Source: Pogonophryne albipinna (lineage: Eukaryota > Chordata > Actinopteri > Perciformes > Artedidraconidae). Taken from it: 64,000 bases of DNA. Both the position numbers and the translations under genes were made by a program. Under the pieces are notes generated by a model that saw nothing but the letters and a program-made list of their open reading frames with translations, ran no database searches and was not told where the DNA came from. This document shows, piece by piece, positions 11,530 through 24,604 of this stretch (its first letter is position 1; the number at the start of each line of letters is the position of its first letter). The DNA is taken from assembly GCA_028583405.1 (NCBI GenBank), contig CM053253.1:11915112-11979111 (forward strand). The letters are read 5' to 3'.

Positions 11530-13140
11530 GAGCAAAGTGTACATGTGACAGGTACCCTCGTTAAAATGCTGCTGCCGCGTTAAACACAAATTATTTATCA
11601 AGGAGGCTGTGGAAAAGGGCTGTGTGGGGAGAATATCGGATTTGCCTCCGATCACACCTCCTCCTCCTCCTCCTCCACTTATACTGGGTGTCTTATTCTA
11701 TAGCTGCAGCTTTCTAGTTCTACAGGTGATCGTCACACACTGGCTGACACTTCCTCCACTGAGATCCAAGTGCTCCCATCTCAAAGCACACAAGGTGATC
11801 CCAGCTCAACAGGAGCGGCTGTGAAACTGTGAACAGCTGATATGGTGTGAGATTTGCTCTGATTAAAATGCACTTTTTACATCCTGGAAATTAGGAAATT
11901 GAGTCAACAGCCATTCGGAAAGTTTGGCGTGAGAACATGAGTGTACAAAGCGCATTACTTCACAAGCAGCACATTATTATTTAAACTCTGTGTCCTTATC
12001 TTATTTACTGAATTTATAAACAAACACTTTAAACACTGAGTTGGAGCATGACAAGGCGACCTGTGAAACATTAGCCCGCTAATGGGGGCTTTTGGGGGGT
12101 TTTATGTTGCCGAAGAGCAAAAATCTAGCAAAAATCCAAAATGATTTAGCTTGTGCTTCCATAATGTGCAAAAAAAATATGGTTGTAGTATCTGTGAATG
12201 TACAGTATTAGCCTTGAGGGTATGCAGAGAGAAGGGGGTTAGAGTGACCTGCCTGTCGTACTGACGCAGGCTCTGATTAGACTGTACCATATGACGCAAC
12301 AGTTAGCAGAAACGCCAAGGGCTGAGTATTTTTAGGAACTAGTCTTTGACCTCTCACAGCACTTGTGTCAACAACATCCAATCAACAATGCTAGCCTTTG
12401 TCAGGGACCACAAAGCAAATCAGGCTAGGGTGAAAAACGTAATTATGAGGAGATTCAGTGACAGAAAAAATATAAATGTCATTGACAGATACATCAGCAG
12501 TGATCTGTGAATGTGAAACGCAACAGTACACTGATGTGTTTGCCAGGGTTTTACTGCTGCACTTCTTCTTTTTCCTGAATCCTGGATAGAAGCACGCTCT
12601 GTACATGTCAGCATTCACACTCAAACACACACCCACACACACACACAGGCAAGACAATCGCTTTGTGATGTTGCTTTCCCAAAGAAAAACAAACATCCAA
12701 CATTCAATAGAGACCAGAAGGGAAGGTGACAAGCATAACAAAGCATGGGATGGTGTGCGTGTGTGTACTAATGCGTGGGACATCCACATGTGATGTGTGT
12801 GTGTACTGCTAGGGCTAATTGATTACAGATTGTCATTGCCATAACTACACTGTACTGTGCATCTGACAACAAAACCCTTGAAATCTTAAGGTCTGAGGAC
12901 CTTAGACATTACGACACAAATAATAGTACATGGAAGTCAGCCTTCAGGGCTTTGTGCCAGAAATCCCCTTTGGTTAAAGGCAACAAAAGTGCTGGTTATG
13001 TTCAGGAAAGATCTGTGGTTTGGGTTCAAACAAACCCTTTTAGGCATAAAGTCCTGAAGCTAACTTCTTCCATGTGCCGGAAAAGGAGTAAGAGCTCCTG
13101 CTCACAAGTAACAGGATGTCTCCATTAGAATTTACATTTG
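11530..13140. other. Non-coding, no gene recognised
   Basis: No gene recognised. A CA-rich stretch lies near 12625-12650. The reading frames on both strands over 12391-12793 show no family features and no splice-consistent structure. Confidence 0.4.
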
Positions 13141-13142
13141 AA

Positions 13143-13416
13143 AAGGATAGTTCAAGTGTTTTGTGAGGTACTTATTCAAAGTTAATGTATTATCTACAGT
13201 AGATGGTGCCTGGCACACCCCCAGTTTAATAAAGTAGTTAAAATATTTTAAATATTGCGTACACTTTTAGTGGTAATGATCTGCTTCACCTGTCCACGGC
13301 AGGACATCGCTTAGCTTCCTCATGGCACTCCTGTTTGTTTTCCCAAACAGGGGGACTACCCACTGCCATCGTCTGAGGAAGGCACTGACCCATTCCAAAA
13401 CATTTGAACTATACCT
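13143..13416. mobile_element. TTAA-type MITE
   Basis: The left end reads AGGATAGTTCAAGTGTTTTG and the right end, reverse complemented, reads AGGTATAGTTCAAATGTTTT. The right TTAA (13417-13420) is intact; the left is mutated to TTGA. Internal phrases (CAGTAGATGG, GGCACACCCCCAGTTT) match a very common teleost MITE beginning TTAAAGGGATAGTTC, recalled from memory. Confidence 0.75.
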
Positions 13417-13670
13417 TTAAAGTTTTGATAGATTGTTTTGTTTTTTAAAGCAGTTCAATGTGTTTCAAGCTCAATTATAAACAGTAGTTTATGGTGTGCA
13501 CAATAAGACACTCAAAGTGAAGTTTAGAACAGACACCAGATTCTACTGTATGCAGCAAAGTAACACCGAGAGCAATACAGTTTAGAAAACAACCAGATCA
13601 ATGCAAATGTTTTTAAAGGTTTGAAGGAAATAATGACCATACATTTCAAGAGATTTGAGTGATTATACCA

Positions 13671-14520
13671 GTGGTTCTCAAACTTTTTCTGTCAGGCCCC
13701 CCCCTTTTGGAGAAGAAAAAAAAGTCGGGCCCCCAACACAAGTCACGTAATGGGCCAAGTTAACATTTATTAAAATACATCAATATGAACGTGAGCATTC
13801 CTTTCAAAAAAATAAAAAAATCACTTTGCTAGAACAGTGATAATAAAACAATGCTCCATAAGTCTGTGTGGTAAAAAAAGAAAATACATAATATAACTGT
13901 GCAATCCCTTTGCTAGAACAATAAGTTATAATACTTTGCCACTTTGCAATCTGTGCTAAAAAATGAAAAGAAAGAAAATGCTGATATTTGGTATTTGGTA
14001 TATTTGATATCTGTGTGTCTGATCACAGCATTAGTGGCTGCAATGAGCCTGTTTTGCACTGCACATTTCTTCAAAACTGGGTTACAGGCTCAGTGGCGGC
14101 ACCAGAGATTTCTTTTGGGGGTGCTGTGGGGTAGCTTGACGTTTCATAGAGGGTGCTCAAACATTTAGGGTTTCCCATTAATGTACCGGTCGCTACAGTG
14201 GAATGTTCTACTGCAACACTCCCCACGCAAATACACAATGTACCCGCGACTGTTACAATGAAGGCTCGATAATCAGCTCACGGCATATAGGTGTAAGCAG
14301 GGGGAAAGTGCTAAGTGCGGAGTGGACCTAACATAGGGGGGTCCGGGGGCATGCTCCCCCAGGAAGATTTTTTTTTAAATATTGAAGTTAAAAGCATCAA
14401 TCTGGTGCACTTTGAGAGCAAATTGAAGAGATCTATGGATACCTCTCTCAACACCCATATGAAACAGAACTGTAAACAAACTTTTTCTTTATGGATATTT
14501 TACAAATCACTCCCCTTTTA
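13671..14520. mobile_element. Fragments of hAT-like DNA transposons
   Basis: CAGTGGTTCTCAAACTTTTT at about 13671 and CAGTGGCGGCACCAGAGATT at about 14090 are typical 5' termini of hAT-type elements. Near 14335 the phrase GGGGGTCCGGGGGCATGCTC is also typical of such elements. No transposase frame or partner termini were found, so these are truncated. Confidence 0.5.
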
Positions 14521-17240
14521 AACTCTATTCTTGTTTTACTGTCATATAGTATTTCATACCTGTTTTTCATTTATTCTCTTATTTTTTTATAACTATAATG
14601 ATGATCATAGTAAACGTGTGCCTCGGAAATAATTGTTTACATTAATCATGACCAAAACATTTGAGACCCGGCCACTAGCTCGCTAGTACCAGAAGCTAAC
14701 AACAACGATCTCCGGTACCGGTGCGCTCTCTCTCTCTCGCGCACGCACACAAAATGGCTCGTTCCTCACACACACAGAGCCGAGCTTGAATGAAACACAG
14801 AGACCCAGACGTACTTGTACTGTACTGTATCATATTATTTCTGAATCAATAATCTTTCAAATTAGGATTTTTTTTTTTTTTTTTGAAACATTTTTCTCCT
14901 GGTCCACCCTGTCATTAAACACTGGATTATACTGAGGTGATTTGGCCAAGAAAATGTGATTTTTTAAAGTTGTTAAGTAGACTTACTGTTACCGACCGTC
15001 TAATTCTTTTTACCTTATATTCGTTGTGGATCTCCTGAATTGAGTTCGCATTTTCTTTTTCCTTTTTTTTCATAAAAACTAAATTTTCTGACTTTTTTCA
15101 GATAAAACTATCATTAAAATTGATTTTGAGTTTTGAGCTTTACAACATTCTGGAGTTATTTGAAATGTCTCTATAAAACATGTCAGAGAACATATCAATG
15201 CATCCCACCGCTGGAATCTTATTCTAGAAAATGTTTAATACTAATAATATTAGTGCAGCTTAATCTTTATCTGCTACTGTACAGAAATACTGGGTTAATA
15301 GAGAAGGAATAAACGTTGGTGTAAAACAGAGGGTCTGCATTCCCATCATTCTTCACACACAACGTCATCATTATCTGTAGCCATCAACACCAACAGAAAC
15401 CCAGTGAGGTTAATGAGTTATTGGAGAAAGAGGAAATACTGGCACAAGCGTGAAGCAGTGATTGATGATACTGTTTTACTGTGTCACATATGTACACAGG
15501 CGACCTTAGGAATAACCAGCATTGCAAGGCCGCAGCTATCTCATGACATGCATTCACTTAATGACGGCAAACAGTGTTGCAGCCTGTGATGGATTGTACT
15601 ATGTTATATCATGCATGATGTTACAAAGCACACACCGAGTTCCCACGAACCGCTAACCTAGAACTGTACTTATGTCATTATTTTTATAATAAACGTTTGC
15701 AATGTTATAACAAATTGATCTGTCTTTAAAAGGGTATTATATGAAACATTTCTGCAATAAACTGACAAATAAAAAGCCCTAAGCCGGTATGAGCTAATAA
15801 TTTAATGTCACAGAATTATACTCAGTAAGAGTATATAAGCATTCATTTCTTGCTAACAGCATAACATGACTTAAGATACGCTGTATGGGTAGTCAACTCA
15901 TCCAGTGTTAAGTTAGTATTTAACGTAAATTAGTTATCATTTCTTGCAGCTTTTTCATCGGAACAACATGGTTGAGTTAAGTTAAATTCTTCAAGTTAAT
16001 TGAAGTAACTTTTGGTAAGCAGCGTATACGTTTATGGTTTTTATTGTGAAAGGTAAGAATTTAAAGATTGAGGCTGTTATGCTCCGCTGATGCTGTTCAC
16101 AACAATGTGACATCTTGGTGTATACTATGGAGCATCCGTAGGCGGCAAAACGTATTATGAACTCACTATATAAAACATATGATGCATTATCTTAACAGTG
16201 AACATGGTTTCAGCGTGAGTCGTGGCATGTATTTTCTTCTGCAATGGTGGACAAAAACTCCCATGAGCACACTTTACGACTTCATTAAAGTCCCTCTTTT
16301 GTTCTCATTTGATTGAGAATCCCCTAGCAGCAGAAATTGCATTGGTTGGGTTGTTGTTGTCCAGCGGAGAGGATATGTTACTGAACACATACCTTACAGA
16401 AATGGCATTACAGTGACTATTACCGATACATAATTAAGTCCTATATCCCCCTATTGTTTCCATGAAATGGTCTTCCCATTATGTTTTCCCTAACTTTTCC
16501 CCAAGGAGTCGACAGTGGGGATCAGCTACAGAAAGGGAGGAGTCGTACAGCGCCTCCCCACAACCGTCGGCCTCACCCTCGTCACCCCACCCTTGGAGGA
16601 AAGTACAAAGTGTCCCTTGTGAGAGAGCACAGAGACCTGAGTGATACTGCTTTATATCAAGGTATTCTCCCACTGTCACAGAAGAGCACACACTCACACG
16701 TTTCGGCCTGCTGACCTTCAGCAAGCTCCGAGGTCCTTGGCATGACGCACAAACAACAAACTATACAAAAAGACCCATAAGCTCCAGAATACATTTAAAT
16801 ATACAGATACAACTTGGTGACAAAACACAGTAGAGCAATATAACACTGCAGTCGCTGAGTTGCCAGTTCACACGGTAAAACACCCGTCATAAACATTGTG
16901 ACAGAGGAGACATTTTAAATGCCCCCAGAGATACAGCGACGTAACAATGTGTCCAGTTCAGTCAGTCTACAGTCATAATTCACCCCTATATCCATCATTT
17001 AAATTTGATGTTTTTAATTACTTAGGAACTATTTCAACCTCAATGTTTCTATGTTTCCAAATGTTGACGAAAATATGTTTTAGGCATGCCCCCCTTATCT
17101 CATCATAGTTAAACTTCTCAGTCCTCAAATGCCAAATGTTTTGTCTGACACATCTTTACATCTGACGCAGGCAGTTAACACGTCTCCACTGCCCCCATCT
17201 TAATCTGAGGAAAACATGACTGTTTTCATGACTGTTAACA
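14520..17240. other. Non-coding, no gene recognised
   Basis: AT-rich with poly-T runs. A GC-richer island at about 16495-16660 opens frames on both strands, but none resembles a known family or adenylyl cyclase. No minus-strand adcy6 exon was recognised. Confidence 0.4.
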
Positions 17241-17241
17241 T

Positions 17242-17878
17242 TTGGCTTCCATTGCACATCGACGTATGAATGAAAGCTTAACGCCAATGTGTGTTTATGT
17301 AGATTGTTTTGCAAATGCGAGTCAGTCTAGTGCTGTGACCAGATCACACATAATTCTGATATTAGCCACATTTTTCTTGGCAAAAACTGTATTGTTTTTG
17401 AAGTGGTGGAAAGACAATGCACAGTTTTACCCACTGCTGTCACCCATGGCCAAAGCATTTCTCTCGGTCCCAGCAACAGCAGTACCAAGCAAGAGAGTTT
17501 TTTCCACATCAGGGGATATTGTAAACACCCAAACATCCCAGCTTCTACCTGGAAATGTGGACATGCTCATATTCCTAAAAGATAACCTTGATGATGCTGA
17601 GTGAGTGAGTTAGAGTTGAGTTACTTGAAAAACTAAAGTGAAACTTGATTTATTCTATTGCAGGGTCTGATTATTATATTGTTGACACTTTAAAATACTA
17701 CTATCCTACTAAAATGCTGTACAAATCAGATTTATTATTTAATAAAGAAAAAAAATTCAAGTAAAAAAAAAAAGAATTGACTTTTTCTTTTTTTTCAATA
17801 TCGCGATAAATATCGTACCGTGGACTTTTTATCGCGATATTATCGTACCGTGAATTTTTTGGTATTGTTACATCCCTA
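17242..17878 (+). mobile_element. hAT transposon 3' end with dimerisation-domain relic
   Basis: A frame of about 120 residues (17242-17604) contains WWKDNAQFYPLLSPMAKAFL and VPATAVPSKRVFSTSGDIV, the C-terminal hAT dimerisation motif of ZBED-type transposases. About 200 bp downstream, the sequence with TATCGCGATAAT-like repeats ends GGTATTGTTACATCCCTA at 17878, a hAT terminal sequence. Upstream catalytic parts and the left TIR are absent, so the element is 5'-truncated. Confidence 0.85.
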
Positions 17879-17997
17879 GAGAAAACTGAACCTCAGAAAG
17901 TGAACTATAACTGTCAATAGACTGTTGACTGTACATTCAAAACCAGCCATTATCATTGTCAGATGAGGTCAAACAGTTAACGGTCAAACAGTCTTAC

Positions 17998-18928
17998 CTG
18001 TTTCCAGAGGAACTGGTCTTCCTGATTGATCTGCCAGGTGGTGACCACATGAATGATGGACAGCACTGCTCCACTGACCACCGCCGCTCTCATCCTCACA
18101 GGCAGCAGAGTGTAGATGATGTAGATGAAGAACACGGACCACCAGATGCCCTCCGAGGCGCTCCTGGGGGCCACCATGATCACCCCGAACACCTGTACGG
18201 ACAGTAAGACTCCGATCACCAGGTAACTGACCATCCACATGTAATCCTGGTGGAAGCCGTTGCGGTTGCACACCACCATTAGAGCCATGAAGAGCGCCAT
18301 GGCCACCGATAGTGCTGAGGAATAGGCCACGTGAGGGGCGGCGTGGACACAGTGGAAGGTCAGCATAATGCCGCACACGATCACAAGCACCCCCATGAGC
18401 ATTGTCAAGGAGCTCTGGTTCAGCCTGAAGAAGTACCGCTGGTAGAGGCGCTCCAGTTTGCGGGACTGGAATTTTTTCGACTGGAACACCTGCACCACCC
18501 TGAGCCAGCAGTCCGCGGCCGTCACCACCCCTGCTGCGCCCTCGTCGCCCATGTCCCCGCTGCCTCCATTACATCCCCCTTTCCTCCCCTTCAAATCGCC
18601 GTCGTCAAAGCCCAAGTCGACCGATTTCAGCCCCACCCCTTCCCCGGAAGCCACTACCCTTTTGCCATAGTGGTCCTCCTGCCATCCGCAACGGACGCCG
18701 AAGTTGCCCCCGCCTCCCACGGCCCCCGCCATCCCTCCGCGGTGGTGCTGATGGAGGGGGGCTCCAGAGGGGGGCTCCATAGCATCTGGATCCCGCAGAC
18801 AGCTCATGTAACGTGGGTTGCAGAGAGATGAGCCTCCCTTCCGTTTTGACTTCTTGCCATTGCGCTCCCCCCACGCAGTCTTGCGGTCGTCCACTCTGGC
18901 GACTAGGAAACCACTGAACCAGGACATT
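17998..18928 (-). CDS. adcy6: Adenylyl cyclase type 6, first coding exon (partial gene)
   Basis: Adenylyl cyclase 6 is a plasma-membrane enzyme that makes cAMP from ATP under G-protein control; this exon covers only its N-terminal part. An ATG at 18927-18925 opens 310 codons beginning MSWFSGFLVARVDDRKTAWG, the ADCY6-type start, followed by the conserved NPRYMSCLRD. A glycine-rich variable region (about 60-130) leads to VVQVFQSKKFQSRKLERLYQ (145-164) and then hydrophobic segments at about 174-194, 200-220, 232-252, 262-280 and 282-298, which form most of the first membrane cassette. The exon ends FLWKQ at a clear donor, CAG|GTAAGA, in phase 0. The acceptor (CACACAG) lies one base before the ATG. 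Catalytic domains C1 and C2 must lie further left, outside the window. Type 5 is the nearest alternative, but MSWFSG and the neighbouring genes favour type 6. Confidence 0.93.
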
Positions 18929-19684
18929 CTGTGTGAGAGGGGCAACAAGTACGAGGTCAAAGACAGATCTCAGTGGTGAAGACAGAACAAATGTTGTTGC
19001 AATACATAATTGTCTAGACCGGTTCCTGGTTAACTACAGATTACTTATTGCTTGTATTTATCGGAAATTCCTTGATTACAAAGACTTTAGATTTTCAGTA
19101 AAAACAGTCAAATGCATTCAAAATTGTAGTTTGATCAAAACAGAGTTGAATAATGTTGATTGGTTATGTGAAAGTGAAGGGGTCTGTGTGAATCTGACAA
19201 ATAGGAGAATTAGGGTAGTACAGGCTATTTATCATGTACTTGTATGATTTGCCATGAGTTGGGTACACTGGAGTGTAATGGACTACTTCAAATGTTCGGA
19301 TTATTGAAATGTCAAGAGCTTGTTGTGTCCGTTTCAGTTGTGTCCTGTTTATTCTGTATGGTGATGATTGTGATTCAAGTTGTAATGGTTGCATTGTCTG
19401 TTTTGTGAACCGCAGGAAGAATAGCTTCTGCAATCCTCTAGCTAACTGGGACCTTTATAAAATAAATGAATACCATTACAATCACAAGAAAACTCCAAGG
19501 CACTCTCTTTTTGAATGGAGACTGCCTTTGAGTCTTTTATGTGATTTTGCATACACATGTACCCTTCACCAAAGAGCCCCTCAAACAAACTCATATTCAG
19601 TCCAGGAAGCACTCCTACCCAAACTGATTACCATGTGGGAGGACCATTTCCTCCTCTATCCATGTGTTGGAGTAGTTCATTTAC
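18929..19684 (-). other. adcy6: adcy6 intron
   Basis: Intron between the candidate untranslated exon and the first coding exon. No repeats or other genes recognised. Confidence 0.5.
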
Positions 19685-19937
19685 CTGTTGGGGTTCTGGT
19701 ACATGTCCCAGCCCTCTCCCTTGCAGCCGGTTCACTCATTTATCCCCGTGGACAATATTTAGAAGTAGTGACGAGGGGTTTGTAGAGGCCGCGCTGCAGG
19801 GCGGGTCTGACTGGATGAGGTCAACCAGGCGCTTTAAGAAGCTCCAGATGTTTGTGCCAGGGCCGGTGATCAGAGACCGAGGTTAATGAGAAGTCCAGAC
19901 TCTGCTGCCAGGCCTATCTCCACAGCTCCTGCTGGGA
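19685..19937 (-). other. adcy6: adcy6 5' untranslated exon (possibly coding at its end)
   Basis: On the minus strand a strong acceptor (TTTTTCCTGTAG) precedes 19937 and a donor (CAACAG|GTAAAT) follows 19685, giving a 253-bp GC-richer exon. It would splice directly to the acceptor at 18928. An ATG at 19704-19702 reads MYQNPN and stays in frame across the junction into MSWFSG; an in-frame TGA lies 10 codons before it. The exon is inferred from splice signals and position, not from homology. Confidence 0.6.
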
Positions 19938-20981
19938 CTACAGGAAAAATCAAAACACATACAGAAGATTGTATAAAAGCCAATGCATAAAACAATATGT
20001 CATGGTGTTGTGGCTCAACATAAGCCGTGAGTAGATCGGCAGATGATTAAAATCTAACCCTAACCCTGTGGAGGCTAATACTAGTTTTTAGGCAATACAG
20101 TTAATTGATTCATCAAGAAAATAATTTGCAAATGAATCACAAATGAAAATAATCTTTAGTTGTAGGGTTTTAACCAGATGTGACAGGATGTAAAAGACAT
20201 GAGTGCTAGCTAAATTCACATGAATCCCATTTCCTGCATAACCGGACGCACTTGAGATATCGTCTCATAAAAAATAGACAGATTCATGGGAGAAAGACAA
20301 GCTACTGCCGACACTACGGGGAGGAAAGGACCCAAAATAGCTAGAATGTTGTTGTTTTTTAAGTCGAACCAGAACTTGATTTGACCCCAGTACAAAAACA
20401 AACCCTCTGGTATACACACAAAATACACAGTCTAGAGTCAGTTGGGCTGAAGATGAAGAGTGACTCTTTCAAGCTCTGTTTACAATAACAATCAATTATA
20501 AAAGGCAAGTAATAAATACAGATAAATGCCACCGGACAACAGGACACTGTCAAGACAAATATCCAGACAGTATCAGGAAACACAGCATGACAGGATCTGT
20601 GTGCCCTGCAGCGTTAAAACAAAAGTTGTTTAGAAATGATTAGAACATAAAGTTACTTCCTTTTTAGTTTAAATGCATCACATACGAGATACGTGTAATT
20701 GTATCCATGCTGTTGCTGAATGAAATATATATTAAGACACTGGTCATCACTGTCATTTGGATATGACACAGATAGTGTAGATGGTTTATATACAATGTTC
20801 ATCTTCAGTTTTTGTAAAAAAAGCGTGTTATCATTGTATGTAGTTGGATATACTTATGGTCGTTGCTGGTTATCTCTTGCCTAGAGTTGTAACTTTAAAT
20901 GTATGACATTCATTTTGTAAGAGTAGAGTATGGACTAAGCTGAGACTGCCTTGAAAAAGCCGACTGGGCATTGACCAGAGG

Positions 20982-21154
20982 CCTGTACTACGAAGCCGGA
21001 TTTTCGCTTAGCGGGCTAACTTCAGGGAAAACTCGGGGTTTCCGGTCCTACGGCGCTTGTTCTCTTTTTAGCGGGCTAGATCTCCATAGTAACTTATGCT
21101 GAGCGGCTAGCTCAAACATATCCAGGTTATGTTGAACCTGCTTCGTAGTACAGG
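20982..21154. mobile_element. Short MITE with perfect 15-bp TIRs
   Basis: The left end CCTGTACTACGAAGC (20982-20996) and right end GCTTCGTAGTACAGG (21140-21154) are exact reverse complements, giving a 173-bp element. It resembles an abundant teleost MITE. No unambiguous target duplication was seen, so the superfamily is not assigned. Confidence 0.85.
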
Positions 21155-22378
21155 ACTCTGATGAGACTAATCTTAATTTAATAGTTATTTGGTGTTACTA
21201 TCATTAGTTACATATATTCAGTCAAGGTAGACAACAGACTTTGTTTTTAGAGCCACACCAACGCCTGGTTTCATGCAAAAAAATGAAAATGTTACCTCAC
21301 AAGAGAATGATACCACGGCGAGTTATACAGAGTGCAAAGTTGGGGAAAGGAGAGCAATGGTATCAGATTGGGAAACTGTAATGACATGGGCAGATTATGA
21401 GATAATGTGCCCCCGGGGAGAGAGAGGCACAAGGCCCCGCCGCTGCTTCTACATAGGAGCAATAAAAACCCAATCTGTATAGTTGTTTAGCTTTTTGTTG
21501 TTGTTGTTGTTGTTGTGTGCCACTTGGTAGCAGGGGCGAAATGGCCATCTGTGAGTTCTGGAGAATCACAGAACAGCCAGTATACAGGGCAGCTGATGGC
21601 CGGCATGCATATGGTGTGTGTCTTTGTAGTATTTTGCAGCTGTACTCTATGTTTATCCTTCTTGTGTTTCTTTCTCGTGACTTTCTTTTTGGTGGTACTT
21701 GTCTGTAAAAGTGTTATACTGTGGGTGAAGACCAAGGGGGCCCATGATATGTTGGGCCCTTGGGCCTACAATTATTACAGTAAGCTAAACTGCTCTGAGG
21801 TATTGTTTCTCTGTGAAAAAATCAAATGGTGCATCCCACTTTTTGAGGCTGCATTGTTGTTTTGATAATAGTCCTGACAGAACATATCTACAACTTTCCC
21901 CTTTAGGTCTCTATCGGCTGAAAGTGGGCTTTTCTTTGAAATTCAATTGTAGCTTAATGCTGACCTGGTTACATGTATACAGTATGTTGTATGTAATGTA
22001 CCTCTAGTATATGTATCTCCAATGTTACTATAACTAGCCTACAGCACTTTATAATAGATAATATAAAAGTACAGTATTGCTGTCTTTTTCGTCCTGGTTT
22101 AATTAAACGTCCACATATGCCTCAGCAACTGCTACCAGCTGATCTTATCAGGCCTGCTGACACTCTGAGCTCCACACTGTGCAGAGAGACACTCAAACGC
22201 AACACAGCCGCCGCCTCCCAGACCGGCATTTTCACCGGAGAGGCATGCTGTGTTGTTGAAGCAAAAATAGCATTTCCTCGCTATAGCTTGCCTTCTCTGG
22301 CACGTATCCGTCCACGCTGCTTCCCTCCTCCCTGGCAGCGGATCGACAAGATTCAAGGAGAACCAGACCCCCCTCTCT

Positions 22379-22401
22379 CACACACACACACACACACACA
22401 C
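22379..22401. repeat. (CA)n microsatellite
   Basis: Short CA tract next to CT-rich sequence. Confidence 0.9.
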
Positions 22402-22493
22402 CTCCCCTCTTCTCTCTTCTCCTCCCACCTCCACGGTTGCGTCCCTCACTCCCCTGCACAAGGTCGACCAGCCTGTGCCCATTTGCAAACGTC

Positions 22494-22640
<147 letters not shown>

Positions 22641-22836
22641 TACGGTGCCTGGCTGTTCTCTTCAGTTTCCCCCCACAAACGCTAGGAGAGGATAGGGGAG
22701 GGGAAGCGGAGAAGGGAAGGCGGGGGTGACTGACTATTCATAGGGGACACTTTTAACCGGACAGCCGCAACACTGGCGTTACAGTCACAAACCGCGAGCA
22801 TAAAGTCATTCATTGTGGGCTTGTTTCAGAAAGGCA

Positions 22837-22838
<2 letters not shown>

Positions 22839-22900
<62 letters not shown>
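22839..22900. repeat. (CT)n microsatellite
   Basis: Perfect CT tract of about 62 bp. On the minus (adcy6) strand it is a GA tract. Confidence 0.97.
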
Positions 22901-22904
<4 letters not shown>

Positions 22905-23854
22905 GGCTCAGTTGTCACCCAGATGACACAGATGCTGTAATAGATTCACCAATTTGTGGAAATCAAAAGGTTTGCAACGCGTTGATTTGACTAGTTTAAT
23001 ACATTTGGATCATGTTCGGATTATAGGCTATGTTTGCGATCCGGTGGAGAAATGCCATGCCGTGTGTGAGAGGGCCCGCATTCAAACAGCGTAGGCTTCG
23101 TGTTACATAACACCGTGGCCTATGTGACAACCATAGCGGGGACCATAAAACCATTCAGTTCTGTCCGGTAGTCCACGTTAAGACACATACACGCCTCTGC
23201 AGCGATTTGTGTTTGTGGAAAATGTCCTTCAGCGAAACGCAATATCTCCCAAGATAAGTGTATTGACAAACGTTATAGCGTTGGGTAAATAAACTGATAT
23301 AAACACGTTATTGCTGCCGCACATTCCTCAGCATCAGTCTGTTGATGGAAGAATATAGCGGTGAATAATAATCTAAAAGCCCCTCATTTACAAACCATGT
23401 GTGTTCGTATTGGTAGGTTATACATGGGGGTGTTTAAGTTTAAAGTTGTGTTGTGAAAAATATTCTGCAGCTGAATCATTATGATCAGATCAGATGCGAG
23501 CCTCTGCATGCAGCCTCTTATTAACGCCCCTCAGGACTGTCAGCTGTAATAAGAAACATAATGATGCAGCTCATCCCTTTTCCCTCCACACACAGATATG
23601 TTGTTATTGGCGGCCAGTGCAAAAACATGTACTGACCGTGTATCCTCTGCCACTAGCAGCACCAGCACCAGTGTGAAGCCGAGGGCCTTGCAGCAACTGT
23701 TGCCAGCTATGTCATTCACTCCGGCCGACATGGTGTATTGACAGATAAGTGGCAGCGGTGCAACAGCGTTTGAGACGTGTGTGTGACAGGACAACATATA
23801 TAATATATGTCGGCCTGCAGTGTGCAGCAGTTACAGAGAGAAAGACTGACTCAC

Positions 23855-24100
23855 CGTGATCATCTTCTGTTTCTGTTCCCCGAGAGGACCGCAGCAGACA
23901 ATCCGTCTCGGTGTGGGTGGGAGCAGACAGCCGGGTGGAGGACCATTTGTAGCGGATAGCTGTCCAAGGATGGTCCGGTGAAATTGGTCACCCTGCCTGT
24001 GTGGATCTCCTCCTGTCGTCTTCTCGCTCCACTCCCTTTCCTCTCCTCCCCCTGACCCTCTCGGCTCCAAGCACCACTGTCAAGACGGGGGGAATACAAA
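23855..24100 (-). other. adcy6: Candidate adcy6 first exon (5' UTR)
   Basis: On the minus strand a GC-rich block ends in a good donor, ATCACG|GTGAGT, at 23855. An ETS-type site lies just upstream at 24106-24115. The transcription start is not defined by sequence, so the right edge is approximate. It would splice to the exon at 19937. A short upstream frame beginning near the donor would stop soon after the junction. Confidence 0.45.
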
Positions 24101-24105
24101 CATCA

Positions 24106-24115
24106 CACTTCCGGT
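24106..24115 (-). promoter_or_regulatory. ETS-type site upstream of candidate adcy6 exon 1
   Basis: The minus-strand sequence ACCGGAAGTG is a consensus ETS-family (GABP-like) site, common within 100 bp of vertebrate TATA-less promoters. It supports a start site near 24.1 kb. Occupancy is inferred. Confidence 0.5.
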
Positions 24116-24604
24116 TATGGTTTTTCAAATTTAAAGCACTTAGCCTACAGTGGTGGCGGAAGTAGCCTACCATAAATTGGTAGCAGGACACTTTATACAG
24201 TCAATGGCAGGACCTTTATAGGCTAACTGTTATATAATAAAAACAAGTAAGGGCAAAAAAAGTGAGTGCATTTTAAAAAATAATGATGTATTTTAAAAAA
24301 TCGTGGTATTTTTTACACCATTCAGCCTCATCGATTATCCTGTATACATTTTGCAAATATATATAAATAAGCATTTAAACTTTCAAATAAGAGAAATAAA
24401 ATGAAGATTTATAAAATAAAATTGCTGAATGAATATAGGCTGTCCAATTAGCTCAAAGTATTATTTCAAATCTATTTGTAGTGGATATCAATACTTACAA
24501 ACATGTGACATTAAGGTAAAACTGAATGTTTTGTAATAATCATATGAAAAAAGGATAACATGACAGGCATGACTCCTCTCTCTTTAGGATGATGGCAGGT
24601 CATA

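Noticed and set aside
12391..12793. 132-residue minus-strand frame
   Set aside because: Low-complexity composition with a CA-derived segment, no domain, no neighbouring exons.
16462..16724. Overlapping frames in a GC-rich island on both strands
   Set aside because: No family resemblance and no convincing exon signals in either direction.
18331..18831. 166-residue plus-strand frame over the adcy6 exon
   Set aside because: Antisense shadow of the GC-rich coding exon; histidine/proline-rich mirror of the real protein.
19309..19886. Plus-strand frames over 19.3-19.9 kb
   Set aside because: They are antisense to a better-supported adcy6 5' exon and have no recognisable domain.
20053..20066. Telomere-like CTAACCCTAACCC
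   Set aside because: Only about two units and no array; such phrases are common by chance.
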